The position numbers were made by a program, and so were the translations under genes. A model generated the notes under the pieces. That model was not told the origin of the DNA. It saw nothing but the letters and a program-made list of their open reading frames with translations, and searched no databases. From Bradyrhizobium sp. DOA9 (GTDB taxonomy: Bacteria > Pseudomonadota > Alphaproteobacteria > Rhizobiales > Xanthobacteraceae), in NCBI RefSeq assembly GCF_000617845.2, contig NZ_DF820425.1:6268741-6332740 (forward strand): a stretch of 64,000 bases of DNA, in the 5' to 3' direction. Positions 26,606-34,858 of the stretch are shown in pieces; the stretch's first letter is position 1; every line of letters starts with the position of its first letter.

Positions 26606-27147
26606 GAGGGGACGACCTCTTCGCCGCGCACGAGAGCGATGATGTGCTCGATGGAAAACGAGACGATCAGGAGGCCGGAGGCGATCAGCGGCACGTAGCG
26701 GATCACCTCGGGCAGGCCGAGATTGGGAATCTTCACGGTCCCGACCGACGCGCCGAGGATCCAGCCATTATAGGCCATGGCAACGCCGAACACGCCGACC
26801 AGAACGTGGATCACGAGCTCGATCTTCTCCCGCACGTGATCGGGGACCATGACCAGCAGGCTGTCCATGCCGATATGCCCGGCATCGCGTACGCCGACGG
26901 CGGCGCCGATCAGCGTGACGTAGAGGATCAGGACCAGCGCGAGGTTCTCCGTCCAGGTCGGGCTGGAGTTGAGCACGTACCGTCCGAACACCTGGTAGAA
27001 GACGATGGCGACGATGACGAGCAGGCCGGTGACCGACAGGTACATGCCAAGGCGCGCGATGGGGGCATTGACCCGCGACAGCAAGCCGGTGGACGGGCGT
27101 GTTGCTACGGCCCCCTGCTCGTGACTTGCGACGTGTGGGTCTGTCAT
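26596..27147 (-). CDS. dctQ: TRAP transporter small permease DctQ
   Basis: The 183-residue product has four membrane helices (residues about 35-55, 68-90, 108-128, 148-170) and the DctQ pattern RYVLNSSPTWTENLALVLILYV followed by GVRDAGHIGMD. Its 30-residue polar N-terminus is a little longer than average. It lies 65 bp downstream of dctP, with a GC-rich hairpin between them, and overlaps dctM by 10 bp. Confidence 0.9.
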   Translation of the reverse strand: MTDPHVASHEQGAVATRPSTGLLSRVNAPIARLGMYLSVTGLLVIVAIVFYQVFGRYVLNSSPTWTENLALVLILYVTLIGAAVGVRDAGHIGMDSLLVMVPDHVREKIELVIHVLVGVFGVAMAYNGWILGASVGTVKIPNLGLPEVIRYVPLIASGLLIVSFSIEHIIALVRGEEVVPSWN

Positions 27148-27162
27148 CCCGCGCCTCCTTAC

Positions 27163-27197
27163 GGGATCCGGTGCCGCCTTGCGGCGACCCCGGACCC
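27163..27197. repeat. GC-rich imperfect hairpin between dctP and dctQ
   Basis: GGGATCCGGTGCCGCC and CGGCGACCCCGGACCC fold on each other with several mismatches around TTG. In the message this stem would lie just after the dctP stop. Such stems can protect the upstream message or lower read-through, which would help make excess binding protein. No T-run follows. Confidence 0.4.
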
Positions 27198-27212
27198 GGT
27201 CCCCGAATTGTC

Positions 27213-28184
27213 TTACTTCGTGTCCTGGATGCGCTTGACGAGGCTCTGCAGCTTCTCGTTCCCGGCGAACTTCTGGTAGACCGGCTTCATCGCATCGACG
27301 AACTCCGCCTTGTTGCCGATCGTGACCACCTGAACGCCGGCGGCCTCGACGGTCTTGCGGGCGGCCTGCTCGCGCGCGTCCCAGAGCTTGCGCATGACGG
27401 GCACCGATTCCTTGGCGGCCTTGCGGACCATCGCCTGATCCTCCTTGCTCAGCGTGTCCCAGACCTTTTTCGAGATCACGAGAACTTCGGGCGCGAGGGA
27501 GTGCTCGGTGATGTTGTAGAACTTGGCGGCTTCGAAGTGCCGGGAGGACTCGTAGGACGGCCAGTTGTTCTCGGCAGCGTCGACGAGGCCGGTCTTGAGC
27601 GCGGTGTAGACCTCGCCATAGGGCATCGGCGTCGGGTTGGCCCCGAGACTCTGGATCATGCCGACCCACAGGTCGGATTGCTGGACGCGGATCTTCAGGC
27701 CCTTCAGGTCGGCCAGCGATTTGACCGGTGCCTTGACGGTGTAGATCGAGCGTGCGCCGCTGTCGTAATAGGCAAGGCCGACCAGGCCGGCGGGCTCCAT
27801 GGCTGCCAGGATCTCATCGCCGATCGGGCCGTCGAGGACGGCGCGCATGTGCTGCGTATCGCGGAAGACGAAGGGAAGGCACAGGGCGATGGTCTCGGGC
27901 ACGAAATTGTTCAGCGGCGATGCGTTGATCCGCATCATGTCGAGCGCGCCGATCTTGAGTTGCTCGATCGTGTCCTTCTCCGAGCCCAGGGCGCCGTTCG
28001 GAAACACCTTCACGCCGAGCTTGCCGCCGCTCGCCGCCGCGAGCTGCTGGCCCATGAACTTGACCGCCTCGACGGTCGGATAATCGGCGGGGTGAACGTC
28101 GGCGGAGCGGAAATCGCGTGCGGTGGCCAGGGGTGCTGAGACCGCCAGTGCAACGGCTGTGACGATACCGGTGAGCGTCTTCAT
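27213..28184 (-). CDS. dctP: TRAP transporter substrate-binding protein DctP
   Basis: The 323-residue periplasmic receptor has a signal peptide (residues 1-22, LATA-RDF) and DctP-fold features: ADYPTVEAVKFMGQQL, GALGSEKDTIEQLKIGALDM, the ligand-Arg region LKGLKIRVQQSDLW, and GEVYTALKTGLVDAAENNW. An excellent ribosome site (AGGAGGAAAG) lies 5 bases before the ATG. It is the first gene of the TRAP operon, and a long leader holds a 33-bp palindrome. The likely ligand is a small organic acid. Confidence 0.92.
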   Translation of the reverse strand: MKTLTGIVTAVALAVSAPLATARDFRSADVHPADYPTVEAVKFMGQQLAAASGGKLGVKVFPNGALGSEKDTIEQLKIGALDMMRINASPLNNFVPETIALCLPFVFRDTQHMRAVLDGPIGDEILAAMEPAGLVGLAYYDSGARSIYTVKAPVKSLADLKGLKIRVQQSDLWVGMIQSLGANPTPMPYGEVYTALKTGLVDAAENNWPSYESSRHFEAAKFYNITEHSLAPEVLVISKKVWDTLSKEDQAMVRKAAKESVPVMRKLWDAREQAARKTVEAAGVQVVTIGNKAEFVDAMKPVYQKFAGNEKLQSLVKRIQDTK

Positions 28185-28329
28185 TTGGGCTTTCCTCCTG
28201 GGTTGATTGGATTGATTATCGTTGTCGGCCCGGCTGCAGGCCGCCTTGGGTCGCTCCGCTTCAGGTGTGAAGTCAAGCGCCAATGTCGTCCCTAGGGCGG
28301 GCGGCATTCTCTGTCCAAGCCAAATCCGG

Positions 28330-28362
28330 CATCGATCGATGCAAGACTTGCATCGATCGATG
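28330..28362. promoter_or_regulatory. 33-bp perfect palindrome upstream of dctP
   Basis: CATCGATCGATGCAAG pairs perfectly with CTTGCATCGATCGATG around one central base. It lies 146-178 bp upstream of the dctP start and 120 bp from the 3' end of the Crp-like gene. The size and position suit an operator for a dimeric regulator, or two stacked sites. No T-run follows, so it is not a typical terminator. Confidence 0.5.
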
Positions 28363-28481
28363 ACCGGCGCAATTCGCACTATGGTGGGTATGGCGGGCGG
28401 GCTCGACGTCGCTGGCCCGTGACTTGACGCTCCAATCGAGGCCCCGCGCGATCGCCATCATCGACGGCTAGGCGAAAGGCC

Positions 28482-29237
28482 TCACTCGCCGCCGAGGCCG
28501 CTCTCGGCAAGCTCGCGAAGCGCGTCCGTGTCCAGCACAACGATGGCGCCGTGCTCGAGGCGGACCCAGTTGCGGCCGGCCCAGGCGCGCAATTGCTTGT
28601 TGATGCTCTCGCGGGTCATCCCGACCATCTCGCTGATTTCCTGCTGCGTGATGGCGAGCGTGCCGCTGCCGGAATCGAGCTTGCGTTCTTCGGTGAGACC
28701 GAGCAGCGCACTGGCAAGCCGACCCGGCAGATTCTGCAGGATCACCTGCTCGACCTGCTGACTGGTCCAGCGCAGACGCGCGCACAGCAGCTCGATGAAT
28801 TTCATCGCCAGCGCCGGCTGGCTCTTCACGAACGGCAGGAAGTCCCGGCGATCGATGACGTAGAGTTCGCAATTGGTATTGGCAGTCGCATCCGCCGACC
28901 TGGGCGCGCCGTCGAGCACGGCGATCTCGCCGAAGATTTCTCCCGGGCCGATGAGATTGAGGATCGCGTTCCGGCCGTCGGGCGACGAGGAGGAAATCTT
29001 GACCGTCCCGGCGATCACCGCGAACAGACTGTTGCCGGGATCGCCCTTGGCGGCGATCGTCGCACCGCGCTTGACGGTGGTGTGCTTGGCGTAGCGGCAG
29101 AGCTGATCGAGCGCTTCCGGCTCCAGATCCGCGAAGATCGGGTGCTTGCGCAGGACCAATAGCTTGTTGCCCGCCTGCTGTCGGGGATCGCCGGTCTTGT
29201 CCTGAGGCACGCCGGGGCTCCTAAGACTACGAGGCAT
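28482..29237 (-). CDS. Crp/Fnr-family regulator without N-terminal cysteines
   Basis: This 251-residue protein has a cyclic-nucleotide-binding-like beta-roll (residues 30-145: IFADLEPEALDQLCRYA, GDPGNSLFAVIAGTVKI, GEIFGEIAVLDGAPRSADATA). A dimer helix and a C-terminal winged helix follow (ITQQEISEMVGMTRESINKQLRAW). It lacks the cysteine cluster of oxygen-sensing Fnr, and the GEIAVLDGAPRSA segment is Crp-like, so it may respond to a nucleotide or another signal. AGGAACTCA precedes the ATG. It is downstream of the FnrN-type gene and the microprotein on the same strand. Confidence 0.88.
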   Translation of the reverse strand: MPRSLRSPGVPQDKTGDPRQQAGNKLLVLRKHPIFADLEPEALDQLCRYAKHTTVKRGATIAAKGDPGNSLFAVIAGTVKISSSSPDGRNAILNLIGPGEIFGEIAVLDGAPRSADATANTNCELYVIDRRDFLPFVKSQPALAMKFIELLCARLRWTSQQVEQVILQNLPGRLASALLGLTEERKLDSGSGTLAITQQEISEMVGMTRESINKQLRAWAGRNWVRLEHGAIVVLDTDALRELAESGLGGE

Positions 29238-29486
29238 TGAGTTCCTGCGTAGTCAACGTTACCAGGCATTTCAACCGGAAAGCACGCGTCCGATTTGAGG
29301 CAAATGCCACGAAAAGGCCGGTAACGGGGAGGTCAGCAGCCGAAAGGCTGCGGCAATGCGTCTTCTTCGACGCAGAGTTGCGGGTAACGCAAACCGCGAT
29401 TGCGCCGTGACGCTGCCAAAGACCAGCCCCCGCCTGGGCGAGCATCGGCCCCGGCGGCGTTGGACTCGGACCCAGACCTGATGGCT

Positions 29487-29612
29487 TCAGCGCCTGGAAT
29501 CCGGATCGAGCCTGCCTTGGCTGGTTTGCCGGTCACCCCAGGCCAGAACTGCGGCGAACACGACGAAGATCGCGACGACGACAACGGTCACCAGCAACGC
29601 ATCAGCAGGCAT
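29487..29612 (-). CDS. 41-aa single-span membrane microprotein
   Basis: The product is a hydrophobic helix (residues 6-24, starting L-L-V-T-V-V-V-V-A-I-F) followed by WGDRQTSQGRLDPDSRR. GGAGG lies 5 bases before the ATG used; a second ATG directly upstream would be too close to the ribosome site. A perfect Fnr box is centred 61 bp upstream, the same geometry as five other genes nearby. Size and form resemble small accessory subunits of respiratory oxidases (CydX or CcoQ-like), but there is no sequence proof of that role. It is too short for standard gene finders and may be unannotated. Confidence 0.6.
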   Translation of the reverse strand: MPADALLVTVVVVAIFVVFAAVLAWGDRQTSQGRLDPDSRR

Positions 29613-29666
29613 CATTCCCTCCCGGATTTGTCTCCGGCATTATTTTGCGGGGCATGGCCGCCGTCA

Positions 29667-29680
29667 TTGATCGGGATCAA
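29667..29680. promoter_or_regulatory. Fnr/FixK box TTGATCGGGATCAA
   Basis: This is a perfect TTGAT-N4-ATCAA palindrome between the FnrN-type gene and the 41-aa microprotein. It is centred 61 bp upstream of the latter's start. Confidence 0.8.
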
Positions 29681-29707
29681 ATTGCCGAGAGCGTCGTGGA
29701 CGAGAGG

Positions 29708-30421
29708 TCAGGCTGCGGCCATGGCTTCGACGCGGGCCGGATCGAGCAGGCTGATGCCGCCGTGAATGATCTCGATCACGCCGAGACGCTCCAGCTTGGT
29801 AAAGGTGCGGCTGACGGTCTCGATGGTCAGGCCAAGATAATCGGCGATGTCCTGGCGGCTCATCGGAAGCGCGACCATGTCGGATGGACCCTTGAGCGCA
29901 ACCAGCCGCTCACGCCAGCCGAGCAAAAAGGTCGCCACCTTCTCGTCGGCCGAGCGGCGGCCGAGCAGGACCATATGGTCGCGCGCCTGGCTCAACTCGC
30001 GAATGGCCAGCTCGTTGATGCGCCTGAGCAATTGCGGCCGGTCTTCGATAAAGCGGCCGAAAGGCGCTTTGGGGAATTGGCAGACGTTCACCTCGCCGAT
30101 CGCATCGGCTGAAAAATTGTGGCGGCCGGACAGATTCATCCCCAGAAAATCACCGGGCAAGGCAAAGCCGACGATTTGCCGCCGGCCGTCAGGCAGCAGC
30201 TTGTACAGCCGCATGACACCTTCGAGGACGTTGTAGAACGAGGTCGTGATGTCCTCCTCGGAAAACACCGTCTCGCCCGAACCAAAGTGGACGCGGCGGC
30301 CGAGATGCTCGAACTCCCGGAGTTCGGCAGCATTCAGCGACGAGCAGACCGCCGCTCCGCGCACGGCGCAATCGTCGCAAAAATGCCCGTTCGGCTCACT
30401 CGTGACCACGAAAGGCTTCAT
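29708..30421 (-). CDS. oxygen-sensing Fnr-type regulator (FnrN/FixK1/AadR-like)
   Basis: This 237-residue regulator has cysteines at 15, 18 and 26 (CDDCAVRGAAVC) and an internal one at 114 (VNVCQFPK), the four expected ligands of an oxygen-labile [4Fe-4S] cluster. Its sensor beta-roll spans about 35-140. The DNA-reading helix SRQDIADYLGLTIETVSRTF contains the E--SR contact that selects TTGAT half-sites. Perfect boxes of that type occur six times within 15 kb, one centred 90 bp upstream of this gene. It probably activates those genes at low oxygen and may control itself. Whether it is orthologous to FixK1 or FnrN needs phylogeny. Confidence 0.92.
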   Translation of the reverse strand: MKPFVVTSEPNGHFCDDCAVRGAAVCSSLNAAELREFEHLGRRVHFGSGETVFSEEDITTSFYNVLEGVMRLYKLLPDGRRQIVGFALPGDFLGMNLSGRHNFSADAIGEVNVCQFPKAPFGRFIEDRPQLLRRINELAIRELSQARDHMVLLGRRSADEKVATFLLGWRERLVALKGPSDMVALPMSRQDIADYLGLTIETVSRTFTKLERLGVIEIIHGGISLLDPARVEAMAAA

Positions 30422-30504
30422 CCACCGCTCCCCGCGTCGGCCGCTCCCGACGTCAGGCCGAGTCCACCGCGCGACTGCATTTTACTGCACCGTGCCGCAG
30501 CCGA

Positions 30505-30518
30505 TTGACCCAGATCAA
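30505..30518. promoter_or_regulatory. Fnr/FixK box TTGACCCAGATCAA
   Basis: This box lies between the divergent fnrN-type and cytochrome c genes. It is centred 64 bp upstream of the cytochrome start and 90 bp upstream of the regulator start, so it could serve both. Confidence 0.78.
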
Positions 30519-30575
30519 ATTTGAGCGGTATCCCCGTCATATTCTGCATCCACGGTTCGACGGGATGATTTTTCC

Positions 30576-30896
30576 ATGCTGCCAAGCGCACTGCGTCACG
30601 GCCTGATTGGGCTGCTTCTGATCACGCCTGCGCTAGCGGCTCCAACCGCCGAACAACGCGGCAAGGCCTTTGCCCAAGCGCATTGCGCACGCTGCCACGC
30701 GATCGACCGCGCCTCCAAGAGCCCGCTGGAGATCGCGCCTCCGCTACGCAACCTGCATCGGCGCTACCCGATCAACAGCCTTGGTGAAGCGCTGGCCGAG
30801 GGGATCTACACCGGACATGCCGACATGCCGGCCTTCGAGCTCAGCCCGGACCAGATCCACGACATCCTATCCTACCTGAAGACGCTGGAACGATAG
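30576..30896 (+). CDS. small periplasmic c-type cytochrome
   Basis: The 106-residue product has a signal peptide (residues 1-21, ending ALAA) and one heme site, CARCH, near residue 37. A methionine in HADMPAF near 83 is the likely sixth ligand. Length and layout match class I cytochromes c that carry electrons to terminal oxidases or reductases. An Fnr box upstream indicates induction at low oxygen. It is convergent with mlaD, with 6 bp between the stops. Confidence 0.88.
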   Translation: MLPSALRHGLIGLLLITPALAAPTAEQRGKAFAQAHCARCHAIDRASKSPLEIAPPLRNLHRRYPINSLGEALAEGIYTGHADMPAFELSPDQIHDILSYLKTLER

Positions 30897-30902
30897 CCGC
30901 CG

Positions 30903-32006
30903 CTACACGGCCTGCACCGTCCAGCCGACCAGCTCCTTGGCGATCCGACCGAAGGCCGTATTGAACGCCGCGACCGCCGCCGCCGGCTCGATCTTGTCGA
31001 GCTTTTCGCTGGCCTCCACCATGCGCGAGGCGATCACCTTGCCGGCCTTGTCGACGATCCGTGCCGACAGCGCGATCTCGGCCTGCGGCTCGCCGTCGGT
31101 TGCGACACGGAAGCGCCTGACGTCGATCAGCAACTGGTAGCCGGCCTGACCAATATCGGTCGCGCGCAGCGGCGCGTGCGCGATGTCGTAGTTCTCAAAA
31201 CTGTCGATCAGCCGCGCCTGCAACAATTTTGGAATGCTGTCGGCCCACAGAAATTCGGCGAAGCCCGGATAATCCTTGACCGGCGAGAACAACATGCGCT
31301 GCGTCTGCAACATCGCAACCGCAGTCGGCTCAGGGATCGCCAACGGCTCGGACAATGTCTTGCCGGCCGGACCGAGCTTATCGGGCGCACGGAGATCGAA
31401 GGTGATCTTCTGCGCAGGCGAGCCGCCGCCGGTCATCTTCTCGAGCCCCGCGACTATGCCGTCGAGCTTGCCGGTGTTGCGCGCGAGCCCGTCGGAGAAG
31501 GTCTTGAAATTGGCGATGGTGTCCTTCAGCGGGCCGGAATTGTCCTGAAGCACCGTGTCGACCCGCCGAAGCGCATCACGGGCCGCCTGCGTCATGCTCT
31601 GGCCGGCACCCGCGTCCGCGACCAAGGTCGGGAGCTCGCCGGATTTGGCGACGATCACGCCGCCCTCCAACGTCACCACGGGAACGCCGGTCAGGCCCTG
31701 GAATTCGAGGCCGACCCTGGTGTCGGCACGTACCGGCGTCGCAGTTGCAACGGAGATCGTTGCATTGACGAAGCGCGGGTTATCAGGCGCGAGCCCGAGC
31801 TGGGTGACCTCCCCGACCCGAATGCCGTTGAACAGCACGCCGGCGCCGACCAGGAGGCCGGGCACCGGACCCTGGAATTGCACATGGTAGTTCGTGCGCG
31901 GCCCGATGCCGCCGGTGTTGTTCAGCCAATAGACGAAGCCGAACACCGCGACGATCGCGGCCAGCACGAAACTGCCGATCAGCACATAGGGAGCGCGGGT
32001 TTCCAT
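30903..32006 (-). CDS. mlaD: MlaD-family lipid-binding protein fused to PqiC/DUF330-like domain
   Basis: This 367-residue protein is anchored by one N-terminal helix (LIGSFVLAAIVAVFGFVYW) and has an MCE/MlaD domain at about 40-125 (GLLVGAGVLFNGIRVGEV, GLEFQGLTGVPVVTLEGG). A helical segment at 140-200 follows. Residues 200-360 resemble the ABC-type transport auxiliary component (PqiC-like: YPGFAEFLWADSIPKLLQARLIDSFEN, DIGQAGYQLLIDVRRFRV). These two parts are usually separate genes. It is the third gene of mlaE-mlaF-mlaD, spaced 3 bp from mlaF, and acts in lipid traffic between the membranes. Confidence 0.85.
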   Translation of the reverse strand: METRAPYVLIGSFVLAAIVAVFGFVYWLNNTGGIGPRTNYHVQFQGPVPGLLVGAGVLFNGIRVGEVTQLGLAPDNPRFVNATISVATATPVRADTRVGLEFQGLTGVPVVTLEGGVIVAKSGELPTLVADAGAGQSMTQAARDALRRVDTVLQDNSGPLKDTIANFKTFSDGLARNTGKLDGIVAGLEKMTGGGSPAQKITFDLRAPDKLGPAGKTLSEPLAIPEPTAVAMLQTQRMLFSPVKDYPGFAEFLWADSIPKLLQARLIDSFENYDIAHAPLRATDIGQAGYQLLIDVRRFRVATDGEPQAEIALSARIVDKAGKVIASRMVEASEKLDKIEPAAAVAAFNTAFGRIAKELVGWTVQAV

Positions 32007-32009
32007 CTC

Positions 32010-32777
32010 TCATCTCATCTCGTGTTGCAGCATCTGCGAGCGCTTGCCGTGGAAATAGGCGCGCACCCAGGGATGCTCGGATTGCAGCAATTCGCGCATC
32101 GGGCCGATCGCCACGATCTTGCCGTCGGCGAGCGCGGCGACGCGGTCGCAGACCGTGGTGAGGCTCGCAAGGTCATGGGTCACCATGAACACCGTGAGCT
32201 CCAGGGTCTTTTGCAGCGTCTTGATCAGCGCGTCGAACTCGCCGGCGGCGATCGGGTCGAGGCCCGAGGTCGGCTCGTCCAGGAACAGGATCGGCGGATC
32301 GAGCGCGAGCGCGCGCGCCAGCGCCACGCGCTTGGTCATGCCGCCGGACAGCTCCGCCGGATATTTGTCGGCGTCCTCGGCACGCAGGCCGACCATTTCG
32401 AGCTTGGCGATCGCGATCTCGTCCATCAGCTCCTGCGACAGGACGAGATTTTCGCGCAAGGGAAACTGGACGTTCTGACGCACCGTCAACGAGGAGAACA
32501 GCGCGCCCTGCTGGAACAGGATGCCCCAGGCCATCGCCGCCCCGCGGCCGTGGTTGCCGGCGGGCCGTCCCATGACGTCGATGGTCCCGCTCCGGCGCGG
32601 GATGAGGCCGATGATGGTCCGCATCAGGACCGACTTGCCGCCGCCCGATGCCCCCACCAGCCCGAGAATCTCGCCGCGACGGACGTCGAGCGACAGATGG
32701 TCGAGCACGGTCTGGCGGCCGAATCCGACCACGAGATCGCGGACGCGGATCGCGAACTGATCTTGCGGCTCTTCCAT
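32010..32777 (-). CDS. mlaF: Mla-type ABC transporter ATPase
   Basis: The 255-residue ATPase has Walker A GASGGGKS near residue 42, a Q-loop (LFQQGALFSSLTV), the signature LSGGMTKRVALARAL, Walker B ILFLDEPTSGLD and the switch His in VTHDLASL. The GGMTKR form of the signature is typical of MlaF/Mkl proteins rather than amino-acid importers. It powers lipid transport with the MlaE permease encoded 2 bp upstream. Confidence 0.93.
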   Translation of the reverse strand: MEEPQDQFAIRVRDLVVGFGRQTVLDHLSLDVRRGEILGLVGASGGGKSVLMRTIIGLIPRRSGTIDVMGRPAGNHGRGAAMAWGILFQQGALFSSLTVRQNVQFPLRENLVLSQELMDEIAIAKLEMVGLRAEDADKYPAELSGGMTKRVALARALALDPPILFLDEPTSGLDPIAAGEFDALIKTLQKTLELTVFMVTHDLASLTTVCDRVAALADGKIVAIGPMRELLQSEHPWVRAYFHGKRSQMLQHEMR

Positions 32778-32779
32778 CG

Positions 32780-33916
32780 TCACATTCCGATCGAAGCGAA
32801 GAAGATGGCGAACAGGCCGTCCAGCACGATCACCAGGAAGATCGACTTCACCACCGACGTCGTGGTCTGCCGCCCCAGCGACTCCGCGCTGCCCTTGACA
32901 CGTAATCCCTCGCTGCAGGCCACGATCCCGATCACCAGCGCCATGAACGGCGCCTTCAGGATGCCCACCTCGAAATGCGCGACGGAAATGGCCTCGTGCA
33001 GCCGCGCGATGTAGATCGCCGGCCCCATGTCGCCATAGAGCTGCGCGACCAGCCCGCCGCCATAGAGTGCGGCAATCGATCCGATGAAGGTGAGGATGGG
33101 CAGTGCAATGACCAGCGCCGCGACGCGCGGCAGGATCAGGACGTCGACCGGGTCGAGCCCCATGGTCGAGAGCGCATCGATCTCCTCGCGCATCTTCATC
33201 GAGCCGAGCTCGGCGGTGTAGGCGCTGCCCGACCGCCCCGCGACCATGATGGCGACGATCAGCACGCCGAGCTCGCGCAGCACCAGGATGCCGACCATGT
33301 CGACCGTATACGATTCCGCGCCGAATCTGCGGAAGTGGAAGAAGCCCTGCTGCGCAATGATGGCGCCGATCAGGAAGGTGATCAGCGTGACGATGGGGAT
33401 CGCCTGCCACCCGATGCGGTAGAGCTGATACACCAGCGAGGTCAGCCGCAGCGAACGCGGCCGGCGCAGCACACCGATGATGGCCATGAACAAGGCGCCG
33501 AGCATCTGCAGGAAGATCGTGATGTCTTCCCGCGCCCCGACAGTGGACTTGCCGAGCTCGCCCAGCCTCGCCAGAACCGGATTGGGCGCGGCGCTCGCAG
33601 CCGGCGTGTGGCGATTGACCTGGCGCACCTCGTCCATCAACCCGCTGAAATGATCGGCGACGCCGACGAACTCGGCCGACCTGCCTGACGTTGCAGCCCT
33701 GCGCGACAGCTTCTCCAGGACCCAGGCGCCGAGCGTATCGAGCGCGCTGATGCCCGACATGTCCAGCGTTACGGCGCGCGAGCGATCGACGTCGGTCCCG
33801 ACCGACCGCGACAGAGTCTCGAGCGTCACCACGTTCGCGGCGGTCCATGGACCCTCGGGGCGCAGTTTCAGCACGTCGCCGGACGGCGTCGCGTGCAGCA
33901 GCGGTTCGTGGTTCAC
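32780..33916 (-). CDS. mlaE: MlaE permease with N-terminal STAS domain
   Basis: This 378-residue protein has a STAS-like domain at 1-105 (AVTLDMSGISALDTLGAWVLEKL) and then the MlaE permease (IPIVTLITFLIGAIIAQQGFFHFRRFGAESYTV, LRELGVLIVAIMVAGRSGSAYTAELGSMK, EEIDALSTMGLDP). In E. coli the STAS part is a separate protein, MlaB, whereas this fused form is frequent in alphaproteobacteria. A GTG start with GAGG upstream was preferred; an ATG at 33949 lacks a ribosome site. An imperfect Fnr-like site lies at 33987-34000. Confidence 0.9.
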   Translation of the reverse strand: MNHEPLLHATPSGDVLKLRPEGPWTAANVVTLETLSRSVGTDVDRSRAVTLDMSGISALDTLGAWVLEKLSRRAATSGRSAEFVGVADHFSGLMDEVRQVNRHTPAASAAPNPVLARLGELGKSTVGAREDITIFLQMLGALFMAIIGVLRRPRSLRLTSLVYQLYRIGWQAIPIVTLITFLIGAIIAQQGFFHFRRFGAESYTVDMVGILVLRELGVLIVAIMVAGRSGSAYTAELGSMKMREEIDALSTMGLDPVDVLILPRVAALVIALPILTFIGSIAALYGGGLVAQLYGDMGPAIYIARLHEAISVAHFEVGILKAPFMALVIGIVACSEGLRVKGSAESLGRQTTTSVVKSIFLVIVLDGLFAIFFASIGM

Positions 33917-34022
33917 GCTTTCCACCTCATCGGGACAATTGGTCCCCATTCAGCCGGCATTTCTAGGCCAGCATGTGGCGGCCGGATTGACCTGTCTCAA
34001 GACCCTGAACGGGCTCAGCCTC

Positions 34023-34036
34023 TTGACGCAAATCAA
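34023..34036. promoter_or_regulatory. Fnr/FixK box TTGACGCAAATCAA
   Basis: This box is centred 64 bp upstream of the DUF883-family gene. It matches TTGAC-N4-ATCAA exactly. Confidence 0.75.
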
Positions 34037-34093
34037 GCGCGATCGCGCGGGCCGGTCTTAGGCTGGCTCGGATGCAATGAGGACACCAAATCC

Positions 34094-34369
34094 ATGTTCG
34101 ACAGTGACAGGATGAGCGAGGAATTGCGGGCCCTGAAGGTCGACGTCACGCGCCTGTTGAGCACCGCGGGCGAGGATATGTTCGAGAGCTCGAAAGCCCG
34201 CACCGAAGCGCTCGCCGATCAGATCAGGGCCGCGCTCGCCGAGCTCGGCGAGACCGTCGAACAAGAGGGGGAGCAACTCCAGGGCCTCGTCGCAGAGCGC
34301 CCGATCACTTCGCTCGCCTCCGCCTTCGCCCTGGGCGTGGTTGTCGGCTTCATGCTGAGGAGACACTAG
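34094..34369 (+). CDS. DUF883/ElaB-YqjD-like membrane-anchored protein
   Basis: The 91-residue product is a charged amphipathic helix (residues 5-68, rich in Glu, Leu and Ala) followed by a C-terminal membrane anchor (PITSLASAFALGVVVGFMLRR). This is the layout of the ElaB/YqjD/YgaM family, some members of which tether ribosomes to the membrane in stationary phase. An Fnr box lies 64 bp upstream. The next gene begins directly after its stop. Confidence 0.82.
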   Translation: MFDSDRMSEELRALKVDVTRLLSTAGEDMFESSKARTEALADQIRAALAELGETVEQEGEQLQGLVAERPITSLASAFALGVVVGFMLRRH

Positions 34370-34858
34370 GTGAATACCGAGAATGTCGTCAAACATCTGC
34401 GCGTGCTGTGGCGCACCGACAGGATCATCGCGGACATCAGGCTGCGCCATTTGCTGATCGGCCTCGGCCTGCGCGCCTTCGCGGCGCTCATCGCCGCGTT
34501 CGGGCTGCTGATGCTGGAGCTGTCGGCCTATTTCGCGCTGGTGCAGATCTGGAGCGCGATTGCCGCGGCTGCCATCCTCGGCGCCGTCAATTTCGTCATC
34601 GCGGCCGCTCTCTTCCTGATCGCCGGCCGTTCCCCGTCGGGGCGTGACATCGAGCTCGCCAACGAAATTCACGACACATCCATCGAAGCCCTCCAGCTCG
34701 AGGCACGAGCACTCCAGGCCCAGGTGTCGGGCGCGGTGCATCATCCGCTGAGCACGATCGTGCCGGTGCTGGTGCCGCTGATCGCGATCATCATCAAGAC
34801 TCTGCGACCGACAGCCAGGACGTCCGATGAGGCAAATTCGTCCGAGGCGCGCTCCTGA
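34370..34858 (+). CDS. holin-superfamily-6/YqjE-like membrane protein
   Basis: This 162-residue protein has two central hydrophobic helices (about residues 30-55 and 62-86) and a possible third near 128-143. The arrangement resembles YqjE or phage holin family 6 proteins, which accompany DUF883 genes in many proteobacteria (yqjD-yqjE). The start is a GTG immediately after the preceding stop. Its biochemical role is unknown. Confidence 0.7.
   Translation: MNTENVVKHLRVLWRTDRIIADIRLRHLLIGLGLRAFAALIAAFGLLMLELSAYFALVQIWSAIAAAAILGAVNFVIAAALFLIAGRSPSGRDIELANEIHDTSIEALQLEARALQAQVSGAVHHPLSTIVPVLVPLIAIIIKTLRPTARTSDEANSSEARS

Noticed and set aside
33987..34000. TTGACCTGTCTCAA as a further Fnr box upstream of mlaE
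   Set aside because: The right half-site is CTCAA, not RTCAA, so I did not count it among the perfect boxes, though a weak site is possible.
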